Assembly: GCF_001905445.1 (NCBI RefSeq)
Contig: NZ_LIVQ01000014.1
Coordinates: 31,169 to 95,168, forward strand
Source: Streptomyces sp. CB00455
Lineage (GTDB): Bacteria; Actinomycetota; Actinomycetes; Streptomycetales; Streptomycetaceae
Direction of reading: 5' to 3'
Length of the DNA stretch: 64,000 bases
The position numbers were made by a program, and so were the translations under genes. The notes below the pieces were generated by a model. That model ran no database searches. It worked only from the letters and a program-made list of their open reading frames with translations, and had not been told where the DNA came from. Positions 24,458-32,946 of the stretch are shown in pieces (positions within the stretch are counted from its first letter, which is position 1; the number at the start of each line of letters is the position of its first letter).

Positions 24458-24856
24458 TCAGGGCCGGGCAGGCAACGCGCTGCTGTCCTGCCCCAGGTGT
24501 TGGCGCAGCCAGGCGACAGCGGCCGGGGTCATCGCCCCGGTGTCCGGCTCGCTCAGCGGCGCGGTGTCGATGTCGTGCATCGCGTCGGCCGCCGGGAGCG
24601 GCCGCATGTAGTCGGGGTGGATCCCGGCGCGGGCGCGGTTGCCGCTCAGCTCCACCAGGTCGTAGAGGAGCTTGCCGTTGTGGACGTTAGTCCAGGACCG
24701 CACCACCCGGCCGACGAAGGTGTGGCCGGGAAGACCCAGCCAGAAGCGTTCGGCGTCGCGGAACAGGACCAGGTCGTCCTTGATGTAGGTCGTCTTAGGC
24801 CGTACGGCTTGCGGCTGCGGCTGCTGTGCAACGGGCTCTCCTCGTATCGCGTTCAC
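24458..24856 (-). CDS. Unknown 132-residue protein
   Basis: Beta-rich centre (TYIKDDLVLFRDAERFWLGL, then VGRVVRSWTN) that could be an SH3-like barrel, and a helical tail (VAWLRQHLGQDSSAL). No named family recognised. GTG 24856 is preceded by GAGGAG-type bases. It is the first gene of the conjugation block on this side of the Tn554-like insertion. Confidence 0.6.
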   Translation of the reverse strand: MNAIRGEPVAQQPQPQAVRPKTTYIKDDLVLFRDAERFWLGLPGHTFVGRVVRSWTNVHNGKLLYDLVELSGNRARAGIHPDYMRPLPAADAMHDIDTAPLSEPDTGAMTPAAVAWLRQHLGQDSSALPARP

Positions 24857-24954
24857 CGGCGCGGGGCCGGCGGATCCGGCCTGTCCGGCTCCCCGTCACC
24901 GCCCGACCCAGCCCCCAGAGGTTCGGCGGTCGGTGCGGGCGGATTAGGCAGCCG

Positions 24955-25024
24955 TCAGAGCGTGGCGAGGGGGCGGTGCGGGGCGATGATCTGCCCGTCG
25001 GGGAGCAGCTCGCCGGTGTCCTCG
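24955..25024 (-). pseudogene. 3' part of a DUF5999 gene, cut by the Tn554-like element
   Basis: Encodes DTGELLPDGQIIAPHRPLATL and a stop. This is the conserved end of the small DUF5999 proteins, and it continues exactly the sequence VLVFE that ends the 5' part at 29761-29949. The gene was therefore split by the 4.7-kb insertion; the rejoined product would be about 84 residues. Confidence 0.8.
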
Positions 25025-25095
25025 ACTATGTCGATCAGTCTTCCGAGTGTCTTTGACGTCCAACTCGCTGCCATCCAAGGGCCTTTCAGTGCTTC

Positions 25096-26259
25096 ATGGA
25101 CGGGTTCTGTTCGCCTGTCCATATCGGCCTGGGGTGTGGTGTGTCGTTCGCAGTGCAGAGGCTGCGGCTGTCCGATGACGGTCCGCTCTCGTACACCGTG
25201 GTGGGAGACGACGGCTTGCCCGTCGAGGCCGTGGAGGACTTCCTTGCGTACCTGTCCGCGACGGGCGCGTCGCCGAACACGGTCCAGGGCTACGCCTACG
25301 ACCTGAAGGACTTCTTCGTCTGGCTGGAGCAGGTACGCCTGGACTTCCGGAGGGTGCGGCTGGAGGTCCTTGCCCAGTTCTTCGAATGGCTGCGCCGGCC
25401 GAAGCCGGCCCGAGCGGCCGGGGTGTTCGTGCTGCCGGATGTCGGTCCGGCGCTGGAGAACACCACGCTGCAGCGGAAGAGGGCGGCGCTCGCGTCCTTC
25501 TACCGGTTCCACGCCCGGCGGGATGAGAGCGTTCCCGCGCTGCTGGGAAACCTGCTGGCCAGGCAGCCCACCGGCACCTACAGGCCGATGCTCGTGCACA
25601 CCCAGCGCGGCGGGGAAGTCGAGCACAGCCCCATACGTATTCACGCCCACCGCAAGCCGCCCAAGACCCTCACCGGCGACGAGGTGCAGCGGCTGATGCG
25701 AGCCTGCAGTCGGCGGCGGGACCAGTTCCTCATCGCCCTCCTGGACGACTCGGGTCTGCGGATCAGCGAGGCCCTGGGCCTGCGGCATGGCGACCTCAAC
25801 CTCCGCAAGGGCGAGATCTACATCGTTCCGCGGGCGAACAATCCGAACCGCGCTCGGGTCAAGGGGATGAAGGGTCGGACCGTTCCGGTGAGTCCGGAGC
25901 TGTTCGACCGCTACGCCACCTACATGGAGAGCGAGTACGGGGCTCTGGACTGCGACTTCGTGTTCGTCAACCTCTTCCGGGGACCGATCGGCTCCCCGAT
26001 GACCCGGGCGAACGTCAACGAGCTCGTGGGACGCCTGAAGAAGTGGACCGGTATCGCCCATTTCTCGCCGCACGCGTGCCGGCACACCTACGCCACGCGA
26101 CTGCTGCGGGCCAAGGTTCCGATCGAGGTCGTGGCCGAGCTCCTCGGCCACGCCAGTTCGCAGACGACCGCGGAGATCTACAGCCACCTCAGTGTCGAAG
26201 ATCATCGCAGGGTGCTCCTCTCGGCCGGGATCATCAAGGACGGGATGCCAGAGCGGTGA
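25096..26259 (+). CDS. tnpA: Tyrosine recombinase TnpA
   Basis: 387 residues, close to the 361 of Tn554 TnpA. N-terminal SAM-like domain (VEDFLAYLSATGASPNTVQGYAYD split over residues 45-68), then the catalytic domain: DDSGLRISEALGL (Arg), HACRHTYATRLL (HxxR), LLGHASSQTTAEIYSHLS (LGH and Tyr). All catalytic residues present. The stop overlaps the GTG start of tnpB (GTGA). It acts with TnpB in cut-and-paste or circle-mediated transposition. Confidence 0.88.
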   Translation: MDGFCSPVHIGLGCGVSFAVQRLRLSDDGPLSYTVVGDDGLPVEAVEDFLAYLSATGASPNTVQGYAYDLKDFFVWLEQVRLDFRRVRLEVLAQFFEWLRRPKPARAAGVFVLPDVGPALENTTLQRKRAALASFYRFHARRDESVPALLGNLLARQPTGTYRPMLVHTQRGGEVEHSPIRIHAHRKPPKTLTGDEVQRLMRACSRRRDQFLIALLDDSGLRISEALGLRHGDLNLRKGEIYIVPRANNPNRARVKGMKGRTVPVSPELFDRYATYMESEYGALDCDFVFVNLFRGPIGSPMTRANVNELVGRLKKWTGIAHFSPHACRHTYATRLLRAKVPIEVVAELLGHASSQTTAEIYSHLSVEDHRRVLLSAGIIKDGMPER

Positions 26260-28544
26260 ACACACCCCAAATGCACCGGGGCTCGGCTGGGCTTCTGGCG
26301 AAGCTGATGGAGACGGTCCGTCCGGAGTTCCGGGCCGACGTGTTCCGTCCCCCTCGTGACAGCCCGACCTTCTTCCCGGGGGAGTGCCGCATCCCGTCCT
26401 GCCCGACCACGCTGACCATGGGCAGGTTGCTGCTCTGTCGCACCCACCATCACCACTGGGTGGCAGCCGGCCGACCGGCCGACCTGGACAGCTGGTCCGT
26501 GCAGGTGGACGCGCGGCTGCGTCGGCGCAACCGGGTGCTGGATTGTGTGCTCCCCGGATGCAACCGGGCCAGAGCCGCCCATACCCTGTGTCACCGCCAT
26601 GCCTCGCGCTGGAACCATGCGGGACGGCCGGACCTCGCGGACTGGGTCGGACGGACCATCTACCAGCCGCCGCAGGGGCCCCAGGCCATAGAACGGTCCT
26701 GCGAGTTCCCCGACTGCCCACGCTGGACCGACAGCACCAACGCATCGCTGTGTCACACGCACCACAGCCGGTGGCGCAAGCACGGTCGCCCAGATCTCAG
26801 CGGTTGGTGCGACGACCTCGCCCACCGCGGCGACCCGAAGATCCGCCTCGGCCAGCTCGCCCCCGGACTCCGCCTGGAGTTCCAGTTCGGACTCCAGCAC
26901 CGCCTCGATGAAGGGCTGCGTTTCACCCCCGCCCGAGACGTGCGCCGCGCGGTCACCTGGGCGTCTCAGGCACCGGTCACCAGCCTCGTCGACTGGAGCG
27001 AAGCCCACTGGCGGGACTACGTCGCCCCCGCCAGGCACGACGGCCAACGTTCGACCCACAACGTGGTTGCCTTCCGCTTCATCGCGGACACCCGCTTCGC
27101 ACTGGAACACCTGCTCATCGCCGATGACCCGTGGGCCGACCAGTACCCGCGCGAGACCTGGGACCTGCGCCATCTCGCCCTGGCAGAGGGCGAGTCGCGC
27201 TACCTCCGCTTTGGGAGCATCCCCCAGCTTTGGCTTCGCGAGCTGACCAAGCGGTGGTGCCGGTGGCGGATCAGTACGGGCATCAGCGTCAACACCGTGG
27301 CGAACAATGTCCGCTCCCTGGTCCACTTCGCCCGGCATCTCCCGCCGAACGCAGCACCCGCCGACCTGACACGCGCACGGATCGAGACATGGATCGCCGT
27401 CCTGAGCATCGACTACCCGGACGTCTACACCCGCCGGACCACGGTCAACGCCCTGAGCCGGTTGCTCACAGACACCCGGGCCCACGACTGGCAGCCGGAC
27501 CTCCCGCGGAACGCCGTCGTCTACAACGACGCCCCCGCCTTGCCGCCAGCCAAGCCCCGCTGGATCTCCGAGCACCTCATGCGCCAGCTGGAGAACCCCG
27601 CCAACCTGGCACTGATCCCCAGTGATGACCTCCGCCTCATGATTCCCCTGCTGATCTCCTGCGGCCTGCGCATGAAGGACGCCCGGCGCCTTCGATTCGA
27701 CTGCGTCACACACGACGACACCGGCGCCCCCTACCTGGCCTGGATCAACCACAAGATTCACGGACGTGCCGCGTTCTTCCCGATCAGCCAGGACCTGGCA
27801 GACGAAATCGCAGAACAGCAACGCCGGGTCGAGTCGAGATTCCCGGCCGGGAGCCGCTTCCTGTTCCCCAGCGGGCAGGCAAACCTCAACGGCAGCAAAC
27901 CCATCTCGGACACCTGGTGCCGCAGCCTCATGGAGAACTGGCTGCAGCGCATTCGTCTCCTCGACGAACACGGACGCCCCTCGCGGGTCACCTTCCACCA
28001 GTTCCGGCACACGCTGGGCACCCGACTGATCAACGCCAACGTCCCGCAGCACATCGTCCAGCAGCTGCTTGACCACATGTCGCCGGAAATGACGGCCGTC
28101 TACGCGCGGCTCCACCAAAAGACCCTGCGCGAGCACTGGGAGAGGGCCCTCAAGGTCGACGCCGACGGCGAACCTGTCGAACTGCCCACCGACCATCCAC
28201 TCGCCGACGCCGCCTGGATGCGTCTGTCCCTCGTTCGCGCCAAGGTCAGCCTCCCCAACGGGTACTGCGGAGCCCCCATCCAGACCGACTGCGAGTACGC
28301 CAACCCATGTCTGGACTGCCGGTTCTTCATCACAACCGGCGACTTCCTCGACCAGCACCGACGCCAGCGCGACGAGACCCGCAAGCTCATCGGCGATGCC
28401 GAGAGGGCCGGGCTCTCGCGGATCGCCGAGAAGAACACCCGCACGCTCGGCAAGCTCGACACCATCATCGACGCCCTGGAACAAGCCGGACCTCAGCAGA
28501 TCGTGGCCGGCGGGAAGGTGACCGATCTCGATGCCACCGGCTGA
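26256..28544 (+). CDS. tnpB: Tyrosine recombinase TnpB
   Basis: 762 residues from GTG 26256. The N-terminal 220 residues hold three repeats of the C/H pattern LCRTHHHHWVAAGRP, LCHRHASRWNHAGRP, LCHTHHSRWRKHGRP, probable zinc motifs. The catalytic domain has SCGLRMKDARRLRFD (Arg), HQFRHTLGTRLI and LLDHMSPEMTAVYARLH (Tyr). A C-terminal cysteine cluster CGAPIQTDCEYANPCLDC is shared with the recombinase at 9426-11903. Overlaps tnpC by 14 bp. Confidence 0.85.
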   Translation: MNTPQMHRGSAGLLAKLMETVRPEFRADVFRPPRDSPTFFPGECRIPSCPTTLTMGRLLLCRTHHHHWVAAGRPADLDSWSVQVDARLRRRNRVLDCVLPGCNRARAAHTLCHRHASRWNHAGRPDLADWVGRTIYQPPQGPQAIERSCEFPDCPRWTDSTNASLCHTHHSRWRKHGRPDLSGWCDDLAHRGDPKIRLGQLAPGLRLEFQFGLQHRLDEGLRFTPARDVRRAVTWASQAPVTSLVDWSEAHWRDYVAPARHDGQRSTHNVVAFRFIADTRFALEHLLIADDPWADQYPRETWDLRHLALAEGESRYLRFGSIPQLWLRELTKRWCRWRISTGISVNTVANNVRSLVHFARHLPPNAAPADLTRARIETWIAVLSIDYPDVYTRRTTVNALSRLLTDTRAHDWQPDLPRNAVVYNDAPALPPAKPRWISEHLMRQLENPANLALIPSDDLRLMIPLLISCGLRMKDARRLRFDCVTHDDTGAPYLAWINHKIHGRAAFFPISQDLADEIAEQQRRVESRFPAGSRFLFPSGQANLNGSKPISDTWCRSLMENWLQRIRLLDEHGRPSRVTFHQFRHTLGTRLINANVPQHIVQQLLDHMSPEMTAVYARLHQKTLREHWERALKVDADGEPVELPTDHPLADAAWMRLSLVRAKVSLPNGYCGAPIQTDCEYANPCLDCRFFITTGDFLDQHRRQRDETRKLIGDAERAGLSRIAEKNTRTLGKLDTIIDALEQAGPQQIVAGGKVTDLDATG

Positions 28545-28932
28545 CAACGCCCGCTTCCTCATCGAAGCCTCGAAAGCACGCAGTAAGCAGTCACGCGAGC
28601 GAGCCGAGGAAGCGGTCAAGGCCGCCGCCCGCCGCAGCGAGCGACCCACGGTCGTCGGCATCGCGAGCGCCGCCGGAGTCTCCCGGTCCTGGCTATACAC
28701 GCAGACCGACCTCATCACCGCGATCAACCAGCTCCAACAGCGAGCCCCTGCCCCACACCGGAACCCACGGCATGCGGCCACGGACGCATCCCTGCACCGC
28801 AGGCTGGAAGCCGCTCTCGACCGCAACCGGCAGCTTCGTGACCAGGTCGCTGATCTCACCCGGAAACTGGAGACCGCCCACGGCGAGATCCGCCGCCTCC
28901 GCACCCTGTTGGGTGTGAGCAGCTCGGGATGA
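28531..28932 (+). CDS. tnpC: TnpC-like transposition accessory protein
   Basis: 133 residues, like the 125-residue TnpC of Tn554 (DUF6262 type). It has a basic helical N terminus (SKARSKQSRERAEEAV), a helix-turn-helix-like segment (VVGIASAAGVSRSWLYTQ) and a C-terminal coiled coil (NRQLRDQVADLTRKLETAH). TnpC is known to influence orientation and efficiency of Tn554 transposition. Confidence 0.75.
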   Translation: MPPADNARFLIEASKARSKQSRERAEEAVKAAARRSERPTVVGIASAAGVSRSWLYTQTDLITAINQLQQRAPAPHRNPRHAATDASLHRRLEAALDRNRQLRDQVADLTRKLETAHGEIRRLRTLLGVSSSG

Positions 28933-28990
28933 AACACCGGCAAAACCGACGACAGCCCTACGCAGTGCGGGGCCGGCACCAGCACCCCGC

Positions 28991-28996
28991 TACGCT
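28991..28996 (+). promoter_or_regulatory. -10 box for a leaderless transcript (HAD gene)
   Basis: TACGCT followed by 7 bases and ATG 29004. The same box and spacing precede the gene at 39645. No ribosome site is present, so transcription probably starts at the A of the ATG. Confidence 0.5.
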
Positions 28997-29003
28997 GCCG
29001 ATC

Positions 29004-29663
29004 ATGACGCAGAGCCCTGTTGAACTGGTGATCTTCGACTGTGACGGCGTACTCGTGGACAGCGAGAAGATATGCGTCAAGGTAGACGCGATGATCATGG
29101 CTGACCTTGGGTGCACGTTCACCGATGCTGAGATCATCGAACGATTTGTTGGCTCGTCCACCGAGGTCTACACCGCAGCTGTCGAGGAACGACTCGGACG
29201 GCGCCTGGAGAAGGGCTGGCAGCAGCGGTACGAGCATTGGTACGAGGCGGCCTTCGAAGCTGAGCTGACCGCTGTTGACGGCATCTCCGAGGCCCTGAAT
29301 CGTCTCAGTGCAGCCGTCTGCGTCGCTTCGAATGGTGATCACGCCGGCATTCGACGAAGCCTGGAGATCGCCGATCTGACGAACCACTTCGAGAACCGCA
29401 TCTTCAGTGCGGCCGACGTCCGTCGAGGCAAGCCCGCCCCCGACCTCTTCCAACACGCTGCACGCTCCATGGGAGTACAACCCGAGCGGTGCGCGGTGAT
29501 CGAGGACAGCGCATACGGGGTGCAGGCAGCTCGGGCCGCTGGTATGCGGGCCTTCGGATACTGCGGCGGCCTCACCCCGGCCTCGCGGTTGGAGGGGCCA
29601 GGCACCGTCGTGTTCGACGACATGCGCAACCTGCCCGAACTGTTGGCGATCGCCACCACCTAA
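29004..29663 (+). CDS. HAD-superfamily phosphatase (beta-phosphoglucomutase-like)
   Basis: 219 residues. Motif I FDCDGVLVDS with both nucleophile and acid Asp, motif II VASNGD, motif III lysine in RRGKPAPD, motif IV VIEDSAYGV. The helical cap lies between residues 16 and 85, so it is a subclass I sugar-phosphate or nucleotide phosphatase; substrate unknown. It lies inside the transposon, 70 bp after tnpC, with its own leaderless promoter, so it is cargo. Confidence 0.85.
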   Translation: MTQSPVELVIFDCDGVLVDSEKICVKVDAMIMADLGCTFTDAEIIERFVGSSTEVYTAAVEERLGRRLEKGWQQRYEHWYEAAFEAELTAVDGISEALNRLSAAVCVASNGDHAGIRRSLEIADLTNHFENRIFSAADVRRGKPAPDLFQHAARSMGVQPERCAVIEDSAYGVQAARAAGMRAFGYCGGLTPASRLEGPGTVVFDDMRNLPELLAIATT

Positions 29664-29760
29664 GCTCGCACAGCCCCTCATCCAGAGCCGCTCAAGCGAC
29701 ATGTCCATCTCGCAAAGCAGCACGTCAGACCAGCCCTTGTGACTGCGAGATCGACATAAC

Positions 29761-29949
29761 TTCAAACACCAGGACGGAGTTGCAGAGGAGCGCCCAGCCC
29801 TGTTCGGGGTGGGAGGCGATGGTGTGCGCGGCCTCGCGGTCGGGGCTGTCGGCGGTCGGGCACGTCGGCCGGTGCGTGCACAGGGAGTCCGGCGTCCGCC
29901 GGGGCGTGCCGGTGGTGGTCGCGGTGTCGAGCTGGGTGCTGTGCTGCAT
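29761..29949 (-). pseudogene. 5' part of the split DUF5999 gene
   Basis: Starts at ATG 29949 after AGGAGAGCTC and encodes CTHRPTCPTADSPDREAAH...HPEQGWALLCNSVLVFE, the diagnostic first part of DUF5999 proteins. It then runs into transposon sequence and stops at 29725. The missing end lies at 24955-25024. Confidence 0.8.
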
Positions 29950-30082
29950 GAGCTCTCCTGGCGAGTGGCGGGCCCGAGACTCTCCCGGGCCGAAGGCGGT
30001 GTGAAAGGGCGGCGTCCCGGGGGGCGGGCGGCCGGTACGCGGTGGGCCAGGGCTACGGTCGAGAACCTGGCCTTCGGGCCCG

Positions 30083-30262
30083 TCAGGCGGGACACCGGGT
30101 AGTCAGCTGGATGTCGGTGACGCGGTGGCCGGCGTCCCAGGCGGCCGCTGCGGTGAGCACGGCGGCCGCCAGGAGCGCCTGGGTGAGGGGGTGGGTCAGG
30201 CCGCCCGCGGCGATGGCCCGTACCGCGTGGTGCTGGGCGGTACGGGCGGCGGGTATGTGCAA
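30083..30262 (-). CDS. Small 59-residue protein with one membrane-like helix
   Basis: TTG start at 30262, seven bases after GGAG and four bases past the preceding stop. It encodes an alanine-rich hydrophobic stretch (QALLAAAVLTAAAAW) near residues 28-42. Family unknown. The stretch 29950-30082 upstream of the split DUF5999 gene holds nothing else that I can support. Confidence 0.45.
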   Translation of the reverse strand: MHIPAARTAQHHAVRAIAAGGLTHPLTQALLAAAVLTAAAAWDAGHRVTDIQLTTRCPA

Positions 30263-30265
30263 GCC

Positions 30266-30400
30266 CTACTCCTGTTCGGGCTGCGGCTGCGGCGGCGTCC
30301 CGCAGGTGCAGGGCTCGTGCTTGATCGACTGGTACGGCTTGCCGTCCGCACCGGTGGAGTTCACGGTGACCAGGGTCGGCGGGTGGCCGCAGCCGCTCAC
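30266..30400 (-). CDS. Small 44-residue protein
   Basis: GTG 30400 overlaps the stop of the upstream gene (GTGA). Sequence begins MSGCGHPPTLVTVNSTGADG and contains HEPCTCG, possibly a small metal site with the early cysteine and histidine. No family recognised. Confidence 0.5.
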   Translation of the reverse strand: MSGCGHPPTLVTVNSTGADGKPYQSIKHEPCTCGTPPQPQPEQE

Positions 30401-30741
30401 CGGACCGTGCCCGTCGCACTCGGCGGCGGGGCCGGAAGGGTTGCGGTCTGGCCGCAGCGGCAGGTCCAGAAGCCGCACAGGACGCAGGCGTCGTCCGCCG
30501 CGCGGACCGGCAGGTTGAAGGCGAGCAGCGGGGGCCGGATGTAGCCGGGGGCCATCTCGGCGAGGGTGCGCCGGGCCCGGCGCCCGTCGGGGATCCGGGC
30601 GTCGTCCCGCTTGGCCATCGCGAGCAGCAGGGTGCCGACCTGGTGGAAGGAGTCGGTCTCATCCCGCTCGTAGCCGCGGTCCTCTTCTTCGCGGCGGATG
30701 TCGTCGATCTTTCCGGCGCGCGGGGTCATGGTGGCGGTCAT
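30397..30741 (-). CDS. Small zinc-binding-like protein, 114 residues
   Basis: Charged N-terminal half (IDDIRREEEDRGYERDETDS) and a CVLCGFWTCRCG cysteine motif near residues 87-98. ATG 30741 overlaps the stop of the WhiB-type gene, and its own stop overlaps the next gene, so three genes are coupled. Function unknown. Confidence 0.6.
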   Translation of the reverse strand: MTATMTPRAGKIDDIRREEEDRGYERDETDSFHQVGTLLLAMAKRDDARIPDGRRARRTLAEMAPGYIRPPLLAFNLPVRAADDACVLCGFWTCRCGQTATLPAPPPSATGTVR

Positions 30742-31280
30742 GCCGCGACCTCCCAACCGGTACGGGCGCGACGGGCGGTGCGCACTACCGCCAGCTTGGC
30801 GGCGAGCTCGGCGATCCGCTCGTTCTGCTGCCCTAGGAGTACGGCCTGGTGCGGCATGCCACCGCTCCTGGTCGGCATCCTGCGGGCCTCGCAGTTCAGC
30901 TTCACGGCGAGGTCCGTGAGCTTGTTCCACTCCTGGTCGCTGGCCTCGTCGGCGGTGATCGCGGCGGCGAGGCGCTGGGCCTGGAGCTCGCGGAGGGCGA
31001 CCAGCTCGTAGCCGGAGCGGCCGCCGCGGACCAGGTCGTCGACGCGGTCGTTGCCGTCGCCGTCGCGCAGGGCCAGCTCCTCGCAGGCCGCCCGGACGGG
31101 GCAGCCGTGGCAGAAGCCGATCGCCTCGGCGCGCTGCGCCTGCCAGGTGGCCGGCGGCTCGCCGTCGGCCCTGAAGAAAAGGTCGGGGTCGGCCTGGGTG
31201 CAGCGGGCGCCGGCGTCGATCGCGGCCTGGAGGACAGGGCGCCGCATCCGGCGGGCCTGAGTGGATGTCATCCTGTGCAT
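30738..31280 (-). CDS. WhiB-family iron-sulfur regulator
   Basis: 180 residues. Four cysteines in the Wbl arrangement: CTQADPDLFF and CHGCPVRAAC, which bind a 4Fe-4S cluster. The usual G(I/V)WGG turn is replaced by LVRGGRSG, so interaction with sigma factor or DNA may differ. The C-terminal half is an extra helical domain with many Arg and Lys. Wbl proteins regulate development and are common on actinobacterial plasmids and phages. ATG 31280 follows GGGAAG. Confidence 0.85.
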   Translation of the reverse strand: MHRMTSTQARRMRRPVLQAAIDAGARCTQADPDLFFRADGEPPATWQAQRAEAIGFCHGCPVRAACEELALRDGDGNDRVDDLVRGGRSGYELVALRELQAQRLAAAITADEASDQEWNKLTDLAVKLNCEARRMPTRSGGMPHQAVLLGQQNERIAELAAKLAVVRTARRARTGWEVAA

Positions 31281-31314
31281 TGCGTCTTCCCTTTCCGGAG
31301 GGTGACTGCAAAGA

Positions 31315-31346
31315 CGAACCCCCGGGCTTAGGCCCCCGGGGGTTCG
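31315..31346. terminator. Hairpin upstream of the WhiB-type gene
   Basis: 12-bp perfect stem (31315-31326 with 31335-31346), followed on the plus strand by a short T-run and placed between two terminated minus-strand units. It lies in the leader of the WhiB-type gene, so it may be a second terminator or an attenuator. Confidence 0.6.
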
Positions 31347-31372
31347 TCGTTTTCTGACTGCTGTACGAGCAG

Positions 31373-31419
31373 CCACGGCCCCGGCCGCCCCCTCTTCTGC
31401 GGGGCGGCCGGGGCCGTGG
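31373..31419 (-). terminator. Very strong terminator after 31438-32007
   Basis: 19-bp perfect stem (31373-31391 with 31401-31419) with a 9-base loop, 18 bp past the gene stop. Confidence 0.8.
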
Positions 31420-31437
31420 TCGATCGTGCGAGGTTGG

Positions 31438-32007
31438 TCAGCTCACCAGGCGCCCGACGGTCAGATGGTCCGTCGGCACGCCCCGGGCCTCAGCCGGAGC
31501 GGTACCAGCAGGTACCGTCCGGCGGCGCTCGTCGACGGAGGCCACGCGGGGGAGCACCGCCTGCCAGTCGGCGACACGGCCAGCGGCCGTGCGCTCCGCG
31601 CGGGCCCGCAAGGTCCGGTCCGTCTGCGCGCTGAACGCCTTGGGCAGCACCATGGTGGCCGTGCGGCTGGACGCCTCCGTGATGGCGTCGGCCAAGTTCT
31701 GGCGCCACTGGGGAATCGTGAGGTCCCAGTCGATCCGGCGGTTGCTGCCCCGGCAGTGGACCGCGTCGGCGACGCCAGCCTTGCCGGTGTGGTGCGGGAC
31801 GACCTTCTGCACGCGGCTGTTGATGCCGGTGATTGGCACCCAGGTACCGCAGTCCTCGCAGACCAGAGTGGCCTGGAGCGGGTCGAGCAGGTCGATGTGC
31901 GAGGGCGGGAGCTTGGAGAGCTTGAGGGCGGGGCGGGCGCTGACCCGCTTCGTGCGGGTCCGGCGGGGGCGTTCCTTGGCGGTGGGCATCGCGGCGGTGA
32001 CGGCCAT
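31438..32007 (-). CDS. Unknown 189-residue protein with a zinc knuckle
   Basis: Basic N terminus (KERPRRTRTKRVSARP), then CEDCGTWVPITG and HCRGSNRRIDWDLT, which together could bind zinc. The C-terminal half is helical and basic. ATG 32007 follows GAGGAGATCCCCC. No family recognised. It is the most upstream gene of the minus-strand backbone. Confidence 0.65.
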   Translation of the reverse strand: MAVTAAMPTAKERPRRTRTKRVSARPALKLSKLPPSHIDLLDPLQATLVCEDCGTWVPITGINSRVQKVVPHHTGKAGVADAVHCRGSNRRIDWDLTIPQWRQNLADAITEASSRTATMVLPKAFSAQTDRTLRARAERTAAGRVADWQAVLPRVASVDERRRTVPAGTAPAEARGVPTDHLTVGRLVS

Positions 32008-32260
32008 GGGGGATCTCCTCATGTGCGAAGGGGAGGGAAGAGGGTGCGTCGCGGTGCTCTCTCCGCCCACCAGGCCGCGCGGGTGACCCCGGCGTCCTGA
32101 CGGACGGACAGCGCATAGCGCTGCGACGTGCAGTAGGGAGTCGAGAAACCCGGGGGATTTGGTGTTGCCATCGACCCCAGCCCCCTCTTGCGAGGAGGAC
32201 GACTTCATACGGTCTTGCGGTGGTACTGACTCGGTGCTCCCGGAGGACCCCAAGCTTTAC

Positions 32261-32287
32261 GTACAAGGTGCACTATGTGTATAAGGT
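32261..32287. promoter_or_regulatory. Direct repeat GTACAAGGT/GTATAAGGT (candidate operator)
   Basis: GTACAAGGT at 32261 and GTATAAGGT at 32279, 18 bp apart, in the divergent space between the minus-strand backbone and the GntR gene. Being AT-richer than its surroundings and next to a GntR regulator, it is a likely binding site. Confidence 0.45.
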
Positions 32288-32399
32288 TGTCAAGGGGGTC
32301 CTCCAAATGACGACCCAGACCCTGCACCCCCTGCTCACCCAGCCCATGTGCTGCACTATGAGCAGCTCAAGCAAGCGGCCATATGAGGAAGGAGCAGTG

Positions 32400-32741
32400 G
32401 TGGGGAACGGTCAGCCGGAGTACCAGCGCGTCATGGAGGACCTCCGCCAACGGATCGCCGACGGCCGTCTTGCAGTCGGAGACCCGATCCCCTCGACAGC
32501 CAAGCTGGGATCGCAGTACGACGTCTCCAGCACCGTGGTCCGGCGCGCCGTCACGGAACTGACCGCCGAGGGCCTTCTGTACGGACAGGCAGGGAAGGGC
32601 GTGTTCGTTCGCGCCCGGCCGACGCCTGTCACAGCGCAGCCTTCCGCGGCCGAGCTTGCTGCCACAGTCCAGAGGCTTGAGGCCAGGCTTGACGCAATGG
32701 CCACCCGACTCGAAGAGCTTGAGCGAGAGCGGAAGACCTGA
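32400..32741 (+). CDS. GntR-family transcriptional regulator, short form
   Basis: 113 residues. The winged helix shows YQRVMEDLRQRIADGRLAVGDPIPS and STVVRRAVTELTAEGLLYGQAGKGVFV. Only a short coiled coil (ARLDAMATRLEELERERK) follows, with no UTRA or FCD ligand domain, so it probably dimerises through the coil. Such short GntR proteins control transfer genes on Streptomyces plasmids. GTG 32400 after AAGGAG is chosen; ATG 32307 is also in frame. It reads away from the long minus-strand block. Confidence 0.8.
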   Translation: MGNGQPEYQRVMEDLRQRIADGRLAVGDPIPSTAKLGSQYDVSSTVVRRAVTELTAEGLLYGQAGKGVFVRARPTPVTAQPSAAELAATVQRLEARLDAMATRLEELERERKT

Positions 32742-32933
32742 TCGCGCGACACCAAGCGAAGTCCGTCGGTAGTGCACAGGACACCTCCTCATCCACCATC
32801 CGTCTGCGCTGCTGGAGCAATCACACCGCAAGCGCTTCGGCGGGGACATCACAGCGCGCTGTCGAAGCACGTACATGGGCCCGTTCACGGGTTTTCAACA
32901 TCCGTTTACACATGGGATTTCGGGCCCGCGCTC

Positions 32934-32939
32934 TAGGCT
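32934..32939 (+). promoter_or_regulatory. -10 box for a leaderless transcript
   Basis: TAGGCT followed by 7 bases and ATG 32947; no ribosome site precedes the gene. Confidence 0.45.
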
Positions 32940-32946
32940 CGCAAGC

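Larger units (their letters stand above)
25025..29760 (+). mobile_element. Tn554-type transposon (tnpABC) with HAD cargo, inserted in a DUF5999 gene
   Basis: Three overlapping genes, tnpA-tnpB-tnpC, in the order and sizes of Tn554 relatives are followed by a HAD-hydrolase gene. The boundaries are fixed by the split DUF5999 gene. Both ends carry the inverted 10-mer TATGTCGATC (25027-25036 and, as complement, 29749-29758). A third, imperfect copy (ATGTCCATCTCGCA at 29701-29714) faces the right-end copy. No target duplication is visible beyond two shared bases, as expected for this family. All three recombination genes look intact. Confidence 0.82.

Noticed and set aside
26202..30662. A 1486-codon open frame on the minus strand
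   Set aside because: It is antisense to the whole tnpABC-HAD unit; its translation is a shadow of high-GC third-position bias and crosses the split DUF5999 gene and the transposon end.
32283..32295. TTGACAAC on the minus strand as a -35 element for 31438-32007
   Set aside because: No -10 hexamer lies at 16-19 bp spacing, so I did not call a promoter.
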